From Syngnathus acus (taxonomy: Eukaryota; Chordata; Actinopteri; Syngnathiformes; Syngnathidae), in the NCBI RefSeq assembly GCF_901709675.1, contig NC_051088.1, positions 8,396,193 through 8,460,192 of the forward strand: DNA of 64,000 nucleotides, read 5' to 3'. Positions 1 to 12,200 of the stretch are shown here, in pieces. A program made the position numbers and the translations under genes. Positions within the stretch are counted from its first letter, which is position 1. Each line of letters opens with the position of its first letter. The notes beneath the pieces were generated by a model. It saw only the letters and a program-made list of their open reading frames with translations. It had not been told where the DNA came from and ran no database searches.

Positions 1-814
1 TGCAATTAAGATTCCTTTATGCCGGTCCCGTGTGAGAACTTTGGCACGTTGCAGTTTCTACTGGACACCTGATGTTTGGACTCTCATACTAAGGCTCCGT
101 TTAAGTGGGCCAAGGTGTGACTTTAGCACCGTCTCTCTCACCCGCTGAGTCTAGATAAATAACAGGGAGTGAGTTCTCAGTGGAAGCCACCACACATGGA
201 GGGAGGAAGATTAGGATTGTATCGCTTGGTCTCTATTGGAAAAGATGAATAAAAAGGGTTTGACACATAACGCAACAAACTCATGGAATATATTACTAAA
301 ACACCTTGTTCATGTTGCCGGCCCTATTGAGCAATATGAAACAAGCATGTTTCGTCTTGCCAGTTTCACATTTGTCAACTCACAATCAGTGATGCAATGC
401 AGTGCAAAGTCAGTTAAGATAAATGAAGATCTCTTGGTCAAAAACACTTGGCATGATTTCTGGAAAGCCACTTTAGTGTATCTCCACAGTGTCAGCCAAG
501 CTACTATACCTTTAAAGGAAAACGAATACCAGAAAATCCTGATTGTGACATTATGGGCTCTGTATGTTTTTTAACATTATGTGTGAGCAAGACTGTTATT
601 GACTTCTCAGTAGGCGAGCTCAATTCTGGGTTTAAAAATGTAAATTTGGATAGAAATTCCTCATTGCTGGTCAAAACTGTAAAAGAGAAATCTTTCTGAA
701 AATGGAAAAAAAAATATCAACATCCCGTGTGTATTTCTTGGTATAGCAGGAAGAGTTCCAGACGACAATTGTGAATCAAGAATTGTATCGTAGTTTAAAT
801 GCACTTTCTCAATT
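1..814. other. Upstream non-coding DNA, no gene seen
   Basis: I see no exon with plausible splice sites, no family I recognise and no clear repeat here. The longest open frame (112 codons near 236-574) has no recognisable motif and no flanking splice logic. By synteny klhl17 would be expected further left, but nothing here can be assigned to it. Confidence 0.5.
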
Positions 815-905
815 GTGAGTGAGTGAGTGAGTGAGTGAGTGAGTGAGTGAGTGAGTGAGTGAGTGAGTGAGTGAGTGAGTGAGTGAGTGAGTGAGTGAGT
901 GAGGA

Positions 906-961
<56 letters not shown>

Positions 962-964
962 AAA

Positions 965-1022
<58 letters not shown>
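815..1022. repeat. Compound microsatellite (GTGA)n then (GAAA)n
   Basis: About 88 bp of GTGA repeat run directly into about 118 bp of GAAA repeat, with one interruption near 961 where the A run is longer. The second half is a pure purine strand, a composition that can form triplex (H-) DNA. Long KE-rich and LTHS/SFFL-rich open frames read through it are artefacts of the repeat. Confidence 0.97.
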
Positions 1023-1023
<1 letters not shown>

Positions 1024-1039
1024 GAGAGCCTTCAATGTT

Positions 1040-1140
1040 TTGGAATAGAGCATGAAACTCCGCACTGGAATGCCAGAGTCACGATCCGAACCTGCAACCT
1101 CTGAAATATGATGCAGATTAGCTAACTACTGTGCCACCTT
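1040..1140 (-). repeat. tRNA-derived SINE-like fragment (head and start of body)
   Basis: Read on the minus strand, the segment starts with a perfect tRNA A box (TGGCACAGTAG) followed by a degraded B box (GGTTCGGATCG). It then runs into the body 'ggagtttcatgc', which matches the 'ggagtttgcatgttctcc' body of the common fish repeat seen complete at 36244-36618. It is truncated next to the GAAA microsatellite. It is a repeat, not a tRNA gene. Confidence 0.6.
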
Positions 1141-1995
1141 TTCTTGTAGTAATATATTTTCAGACCAGATAAGTGAAATTGGATCATTTTGCAAAACAAA
1201 TCACACACAACACACTCATTTGCTTAAGAATCACTGATCGATTGTGATGACGTGATATGAGTAAGTTTCTTGCCCTTACTGGAGTCTTTTTTGGCTGGAT
1301 GATGAAGCCTACTTGAAACTTTGGACGGAAAACTGAAATGACATAATGCAGAAAACCCCGGGAATATTTTGCAAGATGTCGACTTCCTTGTGCTCCTGAG
1401 GAATACTGTTGGAGACGTATGAGTCACCGTGCTGGCTCCATGTGTTATCAAGCCTACTGTCACATTTCACGTCATACTCTTATAATTCATCTCACCTGAT
1501 ATTTGTTATAGTTGCTGAATGTATAAATGAAACTTATGAGGAAAACAATCCAGATGTTGCCATTAATTTAAAGACCTCTTTGGACCTGTTTCTGGAATAG
1601 CTGCTTTTCTAAGATGTTCCTTATTTATTAATGTGTACCTCCATCCATAACAAAGCCTTCTGTGTGCTAATTATCTAATGATGAGTTTAAAGACTTCTTG
1701 ATTCGTGTTAATCTTATCCAACCCAATATTATGTCATATTAGCACACAAACAGCTCAATCAGTCGGCTATACCTTGTTCGTTGAATCTAATTTTGTTGAC
1801 CTTGTCACCAGCCGGTTGCGGAGCCCAGGGAACAATAAACTTGTGATTTATGTCAAAGTGATAACAACTACTCAGACTGTTGGTGCCTCAGGTGCATCGG
1901 TTTTACAACCAGTTCAACAGGTTAGCTGCCAATGAGCTGCGCGTGTTTGATTTGATGTCTAAGATGGCTGCAAACACCAAAAGAACTAAGATCAC
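1141..1995. other. Non-coding DNA, nothing identified
   Basis: AT-rich sequence between two SINE fragments. No splice-bounded coding exon, RNA gene or recognisable repeat was found. Confidence 0.45.
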
Positions 1996-2097
1996 GTAGG
2001 GGATGGCTGATGGTATAGTGCTACACTCGCCTGTCTTGTGTGCAGGTACCATGAGTTCGATTCCCGTATATGATGGTGTGTGTGTGATTTAAAAACA
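1996..2097 (+). repeat. tRNA-derived SINE head fragment
   Basis: The stretch has the layout of a degraded tRNA gene. An A-box-like 'tggtatagtgc' is followed about 35 bases later by 'gagttcgattccc', which fits the B-box consensus GGTTCRANNCC except at the first G. This is the usual 5' head of a fish tRNA-SINE. No body or tail can be followed, so it is a fragment. Confidence 0.5.
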
Positions 2098-3190
2098 AAC
2101 AAAATAGTTGGATCTCGTATCATACCTGTCTGACTGATAAGATGAGACATACCCTGTTTATCAAGTCTTTCTCTGGAAAGGAACATGGGAACATATTGTT
2201 AGTCGTATGCTGAATCATTTATAACTTTATTTGAAAGTTCCATGAGGAAAATTAAATAGAGAGGAACGCTTATATTCTGTTCCACTGTATTGTTCCAAGT
2301 ACCAAATCATTCAGAACTTGGCCAACTGGGTTCAAGTTTTTCCACCAAAATCAACAAGGAGTTATACAAATTCACTTACAATCTGCATTTGACCAGAATC
2401 TGAATTAAATGTGGTCTTATTTTGCATTAAATGTTGAGACATTCTATTAAAAGACTCTAAATGTACCATTATAGTCTTCATTTCGTATTTATTTCTCAGG
2501 TGCGAACTCCTTATATGCAAACTGGGTAGCAGCTCTTTGCATACGCAACTTCCATCATATGCAAATAGAACCTTTAAAATACACAAGAGTAAAAATCCTT
2601 GCCTCACATTGCACACTAACAGACAGACGACTGCCTGCCCGAGGGTAGAACATGATAGGAGGGGTGTCATGTCCCATAACCTGCTCCAACGACCTGCCTC
2701 TTTCTGCCATTGATACTGTGAAGATGAATTGTGTCACATAGGAATTCCTAGAAAACATCATTTCCAAAAATGTGAAAACATGAGCGCCAATAAAGAGCAG
2801 ATTTCTCAAAGTGGACGGCTGTGTTCATGTCTGGGTATGCCACTGAAGAATCACTCCCATCTTCACACAAACTATCCAGCCCGTTTGCAGTGACCACCAA
2901 TTTTTTCAATGGAGACCTTCAATGAGCCCCATTTGTCTTCTTGGAGGTTTGAAACGGCACACTTGTGTCGTACCCCCCGAGACTTGTCTTTGTAGCTGCA
3001 AGGATAGATTTAACAGACAGAGGCAAGTCTCAAAAGGTGTGAGGCTGTGAGCCGAGCTGATTATTCACACACATGACGCACCCCCAAGCCCCGCCCCTTT
3101 AGGCAGACACGCTCACTATACAGTCAGCCTGCCTACGCGCAGTTTTTTATTTAGTCTGACTTGAGCACGGCGTGCACTACGCTGCCCCGC
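2098..3190. other. plekhn1 upstream region
   Basis: No coding exon is evident. The last 200 bases before plekhn1 become GC-richer and probably form the distal promoter. Nothing else is recognised. Confidence 0.4.
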
Positions 3191-3193
3191 CGG

Positions 3194-3203
3194 CCTATTT
3201 AGG
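3194..3203 (+). promoter_or_regulatory. CArG box / TATA-like element of plekhn1
   Basis: CCTATTTAGG is an exact match to the SRF consensus CC(A/T)6GG and lies 58-67 bases upstream of the plekhn1 ATG. The same A/T core could serve as a weak TATA element, since no other TATA-like sequence is nearer. SRF use would fit heart or muscle expression but is inferred only. Confidence 0.45.
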
Positions 3204-3260
3204 AACATCACACACTTTTTCCACCCAGGACACTCACAGGAGCACACAAAGAGTGGCATC

Positions 3261-6200
3261 ATGGGGAGCAGCATTTCATGTGTGCCCCAGGACAACTTCA
3301 CCTTCTCTGGCAAAAGTTTCATCCGCAGGAACAGGTGAGTACTATCGTCAAGGATTTTTTTTTGAGTCTTTAGGTAACCAAGGTACCCTGTGCAAATTCC
3401 CTTTATTCTGTTTTTATTTTTGCCCATGATCTTAAATGGAAAGAATTCTTGGCATTTGTCAGGCTTTGAGAATGAGGGTTTGTTCATTTTCAGGATCACA
3501 TAGTAACACGGGATAGTGCCAGCAGTGGCTTTAGTTCCGAGACGTGTCTGATTGGTGGCCGTCTGGCCCTGTATGTCAACGATCCGGTTACTATTTGCTT
3601 CCTCCGCACATCTCTGTGAGTGTGAAGATGATCTGCCAGCTGTCAGAGATTCTAGTGACCCAACAACAAAATCAGGCCATGACCCCCTTATTATGGTCCC
3701 GTTGACATGGGGCCAGTTATTCTTATTAAGGAAAAATATGTGATCCCAATGGAGCAAAATCAGCTTGTCATCATCTTAACCTTAATCGATGGTTTATCTA
3801 GTAGTTCTGCTCAATCCCAATGGATTATATGTCTGGACATGCCCCAGTAGTCAGTGTTGGATCCACACATCTGATTCCTATTTGCACCAATTCTTGTAGC
3901 CTGCATTGTGTGATGATTCAGGTTCTGGTTTTCACCATTTTGCAAAGAAGCTTTTAATGTGGTTTGTCTTTGTAAACAACTGCGCTGGCGCACACGCACA
4001 CACAGAGCAGCAACACACTTTCCAAGAGGGATCAATGCCTTAAGTATGCACAGTAAATTCCTGTTCCGTGGTGGTTAAATGCCACAGCAATGGCTAGAGG
4101 ATGTTAGGTGTGTAAATGCACTGCTTGCTTAGCACAGTATGCACATTCTTTTTATATGCCATGCCCACAAATTGCATCTGGGAGTATCATTCACATACTT
4201 TTGTCTTTGTTGAAACAAAGCGAAAAAGCGTAGCGACCAAGCACCAGTGGCCTTAAATGATTGACGCTGGTCAGTGACTTCCTGATTAGACAGAACTTGA
4301 TTCCCACCACGCAGACAAAGGCCCACATTGTTGCGCATAGCTGTATATAGACATATACGCACAGATAAGCAGATCAACCTCAATGTGAGACTGCACCAGC
4401 CCTGCTTGAGTGCTTTATCAGGCAGTGAGGGTGCTTCCTCATGAAGATGTGACACTAATGGTAACAGGCGAGGGTCATGCAAAACAAAGAGGATCATTGA
4501 ATGCGGATTTTCTTCTGCATATCAGCAGCCCAGGGGTCAATTGTTCTAATTAGGTAAATGTCTGGCATTGATGGAATGAAGACGGAGGTATAATTAGGAT
4601 GTGTTGTCCGCGGAGGTGGGTAGAGAAGCCCAAAATTTGCATTCCTGTTGCCTTGTGCAACTCTAGGTACTTTTGGCTGGGAGTCCGCCCGGTGATGTTC
4701 TAACTATTAGTTACACGCCATTGTTTCTGCCATATTTCACGTGAAATTTCACGCTGTCGTGACTGGCTGGCTTTGTTTGATTGGTGAAATGGAGTCAAAC
4801 GTCACAAATGGTTATGTTGGCATGATGAGTCATGTGACAGCGCCCTAGTCTGACGAATCAAAACAAATAGACTACGCAAGAGCAATAATCCTACCGTGAA
4901 TTGCTCAGTGTAACAGTAAAAATAGAAATTATTCTTAAGAAACACATCAAGTCGAAGAAAAACGTATGGTGCATCCAAATTCCAAAAGTTGCTTTAAAAA
5001 TGCAATGGGGTAAATATAGCACGTTACGACCCACCTCTCATTGTCTGCACATGACTTGGAATTTGAAACCATAAAATCAAGTGTAAATGTGATCATTAAC
5101 GCTTAGAATCTTGACTATATCTCCCGGGGACAACAGTGGATGACAGGCAACGCCTGTAAACAGGAAATGCCTCGGCAAAATGCACTTGGGAAACAAAATA
5201 ATAAACTCTAGAGGAAAAAGCGCTGACAAGAATTTCTCCCTCTTGAGCAGCAGTCGCCTATTTCGCAAGAAGAACCCCCAAGAGGGTCAGGAGAAGTCCA
5301 ACAGCATCATCAATATCCTCTGCACCGTCACCCCGAGGAAGGTAAAAACTCAATCCACCGTCCCTATCGTGTGCTCATGCAATGTCGGTTTTAATCAGAG
5401 CTCTGGTTGCAGGAAATGTCCTCTAAAGACCTGCAGACCATCGAGAACATCAAATGGGATCCCCCCTTCCCCTACGACCCGGCCAGTGGCTGGAAAAAGA
5501 GCAGCATCAACGTGAAGAATTATGGGCGGCTGATTCACAGCTCCAAAGTTCGTTTCCGCTTCTTGCACTGCCAGGTGAGTAGAACTGATAACTTGTTGTT
5601 TTGCTAATGCTCTTGTTATGAAACTTTATGATCATAAATTATCCACTTTAATTAGGTGCTTCAAAAGAAGACTAAAACAGGGCTCTAGCTTCCGATGACG
5701 CATTTGTAGCAAACAGGAAAGTGTCAAAAGCAAGGTGCAGGTGCAGCCTCGCAGGAAGTTACTGGGCGAACATTAAAACACAGAAACTCGGTGATGCAAC
5801 TGACTTGGTGGTTCGCCGTGAACAATCCAATCGGTTCCGCAGCTTATGTTTGGACATGCTTTGCCGAGTCATAATTGTGAAACATCTCTGGGAGAAAAAA
5901 AAAACTCAGGGTACAAGCTTGCTCTTCTGATCCCACATCCTGATAGAGGACAACTTGTGCAAAGTTTAATTTATCAGCACTGTGACACAATTCTGTGCAG
6001 AACAACAACAAAAAAATGAGGTAAAGGATGGAAAACTGGACGCAATAATAAAAAAAAACAAAAAAACACATAAGGTAATCATGTTTCTTACGCTCTGGCC
6101 AATCAATGAAGCATTGAAAGAGACCAGAAGAAAGCATCCAAGAATGTTTCTGTAATCACATTGTGAGACTCAAATAATTCCTACTATTTCTCAGAAGCCA

Positions 6201-9200
6201 AACGTTACACAACCTAATTTCCCTGAAGCCATCGATGAATAAGCAGCTGACACGACAAGCCAGATTTAAAAATAAGTTTTTCTTCGTCTAGCGCATGACA
6301 CTGCGATATGATTCTTCTCAGAAAAAACGAAAAAGTTGCAAGGGATTTTTTTTTTTTAGCACTTTCACTATTTTATCATTATCACTATATTTTTACCGTT
6401 TGTCTAACATCTTTACAGGATTATTATTTTAACGATATATATTTTTTTGCGTTGCATGACGTGGTTCCTCAATGCAATCTTGATGTCTTCAAAGTCTCAT
6501 ATTGCTCGGCAGGCTCGCCACCTGTAACGTAATCACAAAAAGGCCAATGACAGTGACAAGTCCAGCTTGACTTTAAGCTTCTCATGTTGCCTCTGCAGGA
6601 TATCCACGATTGCTACCTGGATCTCTTCCAGACACACCTTCACTTTGTGTCCAACAACACTCCTGGATTGACATACCAGGTAAGTTTTGTTTTCCCTTCA
6701 GCATCATTCATTCCTTCAAATCCATGCTTACTTGACTACGTCAGCATTTTTACGAGGTTTCATGTTCACTGGAATCAGAGGTCGAAGTCATGCCGTCACT
6801 GCTCTTGACGTACTTATCTTATCAACCGACGGTGTGTTGGTAAACAGAAAGTATGATTATGTTTCCTCACCTGCATGAGCAGTCATTAATCATCCGAACG
6901 CTTCGTCAAAGTGCTCGTCTAGTCGTACATACATGACGGCATTTACAAGGCGGGCTTGGTGAAACTCCGTTTCAGTTTGGAAAAGGAAGTCTTCTTGTCA
7001 GAACATGTTAAGGGGTGACTGATTGATCGAAAGTTAAAACACAAAGCAGACAACCATTCATATTTGGTTTTACCAACAAATGTAAAACTGAAGGAAAAAC
7101 GGAACAGAAAATGACGGATGAGTCCTCTTTTTTCTGTTTTGTGTGCAGGGAACTCTTCCACTGAAGGAGCTCACCATCTGCAACCTGCAACAGAACTGCA
7201 ACCACAGCCAACCCATTGAATACGCCTTTCAAATAAATGGTGAGCATGCTATGTTTTGTTGTCACATTTTTGTATTACAGCATTGCAGTTTTTTTAATAC
7301 AATACAAATTGCAAAGTGACTTTTTATATTACTGCGAATGCGGGATTTGCACTCACAAAATTCATGCTGGAATGATTTCCTGTTGTCACATTCCGGTAAT
7401 TCAAAGGTGCCGTGACCCTCATCACCTCTACTCAACCCCCAGACTAACTAGAGCTGGGTCCCCTTTAACCTTGGTCAGGGGCCTAAAGCTGCCTCACTTG
7501 TTAGACAACAGGTGCAGTTCACAGAGGCCAGCTGTCGCACAGAAAAGCCCAGCTACCACTGACTTCTGGCACCACTCTACCATACATTCCGCAAACTAAT
7601 ACCACTTGACTTTTAAACTGCGGATCCACGGGAAAACTGTGTGGAAGTTAAATGCTTTAGTTGGGAAACGGTATACAAACATGTTAACTTGTAATGTATT
7701 CCAAAGTACAGAGCAAGTCTAATGTATTGAAATGAATTTGTCAGTGTCACTTCCATAATGTCTCACTCTCACTATTATGCAATCCATGCATGTCTACTTA
7801 CTCAGCTGTTACACAGCATACGTCATCTCTAACATAAACAATTCAATCCCATACTGGGTAATCAATTAGACAAATCTTAATGATTTACATCTCTGTGAAT
7901 GCATCTTCTACCAAACGATAATGAGCTCGCAGGTTACAACCTGAATTGAATAAAGGGACAGCAATGCTAGAAATCGGGGGAATTTAATCCGTTGCGGGCA
8001 TATCAGTGGGTCATTGAAACTAAAAAAAATGCTCTCACATATTTGGCATATTTCTATTCACATTCATATTGCCCTTGGCTTCCCAGATTAAGCTTGTTAT
8101 TTTACGGTTCTAAATTTCAGTCATTGTTCCCACTCGCTCTGAAACTTTATTTACTTCATGTGAGGCATCGACAACAGCACACATGTGGAGGAAGTGTGAC
8201 GAAAGTCTGAGTCAAGTGAGAGAGCTGATGTAGCGATGAATGTGAGACATTTCCTTTCCCTACTGCTGAAAACACAAATCAATGTCAACGGCAGTAGCAG
8301 CGGGTAAAGAGCATGACGAAGCAAACGGCGCGTGAGAGAAAACTTCCAGGAACTGTTAACAGCGTTCCGAAAGATGCTTAAGAGTAATTTATTAGCTTTA
8401 GCAATGCCTTTTAGTCCCAAAGCCCGCTTTAATCCACGCTCCATCCAAACTTGCACAATCTAATGAGTCAAATCAAGAAGATAATAATGCTCAGTTTTGA
8501 CACAGTGAGATATGTAATCGTTTTCAAAAGGATTCATCTCCAGCACAATTAAATAAAACTTCTTTGCTGTTTATCTCTGGTATGTGCTCAACTGATAGAG
8601 GGAAAGTTTTTCTCATTCCTTCCGGGCTCTCAGTGTGTGGGAGGACAAGATCGCTATGATTTGAAATTCTTGTGGGGATCTTCAGCAAAATTGTGTGACG
8701 TGTGGGCTTGCACATATGTTAACACTTATTGCATTGTAGACACAACACGTGGAGAAAAGTGGGAGCCTCTCGAGTGCAAAGCTATCTGGGCAATGACAAC
8801 CCCCACCCCCATTTGTTCCTCACAGGTGTCAGCCTGAACCCCATCATTGTCTATTGTGCCAACCAAGAAGAAATGGACCGATGGTTTGGCCTTCTTAAAG
8901 AAAACATTGAAGCCAATGGGGGCAATGCTATCGCACCGGAAAACTACACCAGAGTCAAAGTAAGTTCTCACAAACAGCCTGTCACATTTGCCCCTGACGG
9001 GAATTGTAATGGTATTTTAGAATGGTGTGTGTGTAGTCTAACTAAAGTTCTCAAGTTTTAGATAGAAAAAACTTTTTTTTTTTTAATTGTGCTGGTGGGG
9101 AAAAAAATCTTTCTCCAAGCACTAAAGAAACAGGATGTGTGTGTAGTGACTCAAGTAGGTCATTTCAGGCTCTCCCTCAGGGCTGAATAGCAGGGAACGT

Positions 9201-12200
9201 TCTTGACCGCATCATAGTAGTCATCTAAGTCCTAACCACTCACAAGTGTGTCACACTTTATTGGTGCTTGAGTTTTCTTTGTTGTTTAACTTCCCTGATG
9301 CATTTTGTGTCTTTGGTAGCAAAACCATGAGGAGAAGACGCCGGCAGGCAGAGAGGAGCTGAGAAACTCTATCAATAAGGAGCCCATCTATGAGTGGGAG
9401 GGCTCGCAGCGGGACAGCCTGGGCCCCATAACTTACGTCACCAAAGTCCGTTTGCAGCACCTGCCCTGTCAGGTACAAACAGAGCATACACGATCTTTCT
9501 TTTCAAACCTCCTGGGAAAATACAAAGGGGTTGCGTCACGTGTGTTTAGGATCATAGAATTTTTGACAGGACTTGAATAATTTAGGAGATGAGTCACTTT
9601 TCAAATTGTGTAACGTGTTTTACTTTCGCCACACAATATCACGGCAGTCAGATTTATGTAATATGTCACAATCCCATCAGCGCTTTCATTGGCCCAACGC
9701 GGCGGTAGGAAAGAGTAGCTGGTCGAGTACTGTTATTTTATTACCACCGCACGACTCCCCATCTCCAAGTTTGCACATAAAAATAAAATACCGCAATCAT
9801 TTTGATGACTCAGCCCTCTAAAGGTCCCCAGGCCCAAGTTTAAGAATCACTGCTCTACGTTGGAGTTTGGTGGTAGGTAGCAAGTTGTACAGTATCAGGT
9901 GGGGGCGGGGCAAAAAAAAAAAAACCAGTAGTCAAGCCACAACGTGCCAGGATTGTTCCGAATCATTCACTGTGGGTGTGGGAAGCAACTATACTCACCT
10001 CTCAGCTGTCTCTGTGGACACACCCTATGCGAGGTTGAGGAAACATAACCTACGCTTTCAGGACCTTTAAATGCCTCAAATTTACCACGAGGTCTCACTG
10101 CACACCATTAAAGTGTCTAAAATGTTTTCAAAAGGGTTGGATTAGATCTCAAGATGACCTCTGTGCTTTTTCTCATTCAGTCTTATCTGTTTGCAAAATG
10201 TTATCAGGTTTCATTAGCTTTAAAGCAAAAGAATTTAATGCCGTTATGCCCTGTGCAACTTCAAAGCTGTGGGAAAATAGACTTGTTTATACACTGTAGG
10301 TCAAGAACATTCAGTCCGCGGAACATTTGACTACTATGTTTAGTCTGCTGTTAAAAATATGAGATGAACCAAATTCTGCAACTTGATGGAAACATGGTGC
10401 TATTCTTGTTGACAGCAACAAAGTGACCGACTACTGGTTATGTACGCGTCAACATTGATCATCTTATCGGAAGAGGAGCACGGCCTCTTCTACAAGGTAT
10501 TCACAAGAATAATAATAATAACTATCCATCCATCTCCTGAGTTGTGTGCATGCCTTGTTTAATCAAACGTTTCATGGTTATCTTTGTCAGGGGAAGCTTC
10601 CACTCAACATGATCACTGTGACCACACCCTGCCAAGACGTGAAGCCCAACACCTTTATGATCGAAGGTAGATAAACACACAGCTGGGTCAGTACGATGCA
10701 CAAGTGCGGAACCGTGGCAACAATATCATCTCAATACACTGATTGATCAGTAAACTGAGGAAAGAGCATGTTTGGGATATTGTGATAGCTGAAGAGCATG
10801 TGCATGAATTAGTTTGGTTTCGAAAAACATTTGGTTTCTTCAAAGATCTGCTTAATTTTCTCTCTCTGTCAAAACAAAATGAAAGTAGGGGAGTAGCCTA
10901 ATGTTAAAAACACGACCTAACAAAACAGGCTTTTATCTGTTTCGTGTGCGGTGTTGACAGCACATGGAGGAGAATACCCAGATTCACAACTTATTAAAAA
11001 GTTGAACTCCTCATTAACTGCAAAACTGCATATACATATTGAGATTGTGTCCCACTCAAGTGCTATGCATATTTTAGCCCAAGTGGACTTTTGCAGGAAT
11101 GCGCTAACGTCACAAAGTGCAACCCTCCATGAATGAATTGGTTTGATCCGCAATGAATGACAATCTGAGCGTGGCGCATTCCACTGAACGACTGAATCGA
11201 ATGACACGCTTTGTCCCCCCCCTTCTCCTTTTTCTGTTGCTAGGGAAGCTCATCAACCCCATAGTGGTGACCTGTCTGGATAGAAGAGAGTTCTGCGACT
11301 GGATCCAACATTTTAAAGTCGCTGACGTGCCCGTTCTCACCCCACCGCCCCCGGTCTATGACATCATCTACACACCAACACACACTGAGGTGAGACTTTT
11401 TTACAGGCCCAAACAATCACGTTATTCACAGCTGCTGATGAGCAAAGCAGTAGATCTATCTACACCTGTTTTGCGAGTCTCCAGGTTGACTAAATCAATG
11501 ATACTAGCAATTACCCGACTTCTAAAAGACGTAAATCTTTTTTCTTCCTTCCATTTGACATTCATCAATTGTGCTGATTTTTATTTGACTTTTTTAGGTA
11601 TGTTTATGGGTCATATTTTCTTATGACCACTTGTCACTTAGGCAGAGTTCCAAATGCTCAGTTGAAACTGGTTAATATCAAGACAGCAAGCCATTATGCT
11701 CCATTGGAAGGATTATAAATTAAATTGCTCTCTATTAAATATGAAATCCATACCGGGAAAAATAAAACTGTGAGCAACATGATAGTCTTGTGGTCGACCT
11801 TTTTTACAAGCCCTAGGCTTCGTCTCCCTCCTTGCACTGTTATTGCTATAATAATATGTGCTAAACAAACAAAACAATAAACCTCACTGATCTGAGGGTT
11901 GAGTTTTGATTCTTGGCTCCGGCCTTCCTTGTATGTTCTTCCTGTGCTTGCATGGGTTTTCTCTGGGTACTTTGGCTTCCTCCCACATCCTAAAATTGGA
12001 CGGTGAAGACTCTTAGATTTCCACTGGTGTAAATGTGTCAGCTGGGATAGGCTCCAGCTCACATGTGAACCTAATATGGATGAGCACTCCAGAAAATGAA
12101 TGAATGGAGGAAAATGACTGCATGATTATTCTGTTTATTTTTACTGAGTTAGGACAGGACCTGTACTTGTTTTCAGAGAAATCTTACTTTGTGATGCGTC

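Noticed and set aside
661-1104. Open frames rich in LTHS/SFFL or KERKKE on both strands
   Set aside because: They are translations of the GTGA/GAAA microsatellite with no unique sequence.
1-3190. 3' end of klhl17, expected from synteny
   Set aside because: No Kelch-repeat or BTB coding sequence or matching splice sites could be found.
3116-3757. 213-codon minus-strand frame
   Set aside because: It is antisense to plekhn1 exon 1 and its promoter, has no family motif and no splice support.
5164-5211. Extra 48 bases at the start of plekhn1 exon 2
   Set aside because: An acceptor at 5163 keeps the frame and would add 16 residues, but neither acceptor has a clear pyrimidine tract. I kept the shorter form; RNA data would decide.
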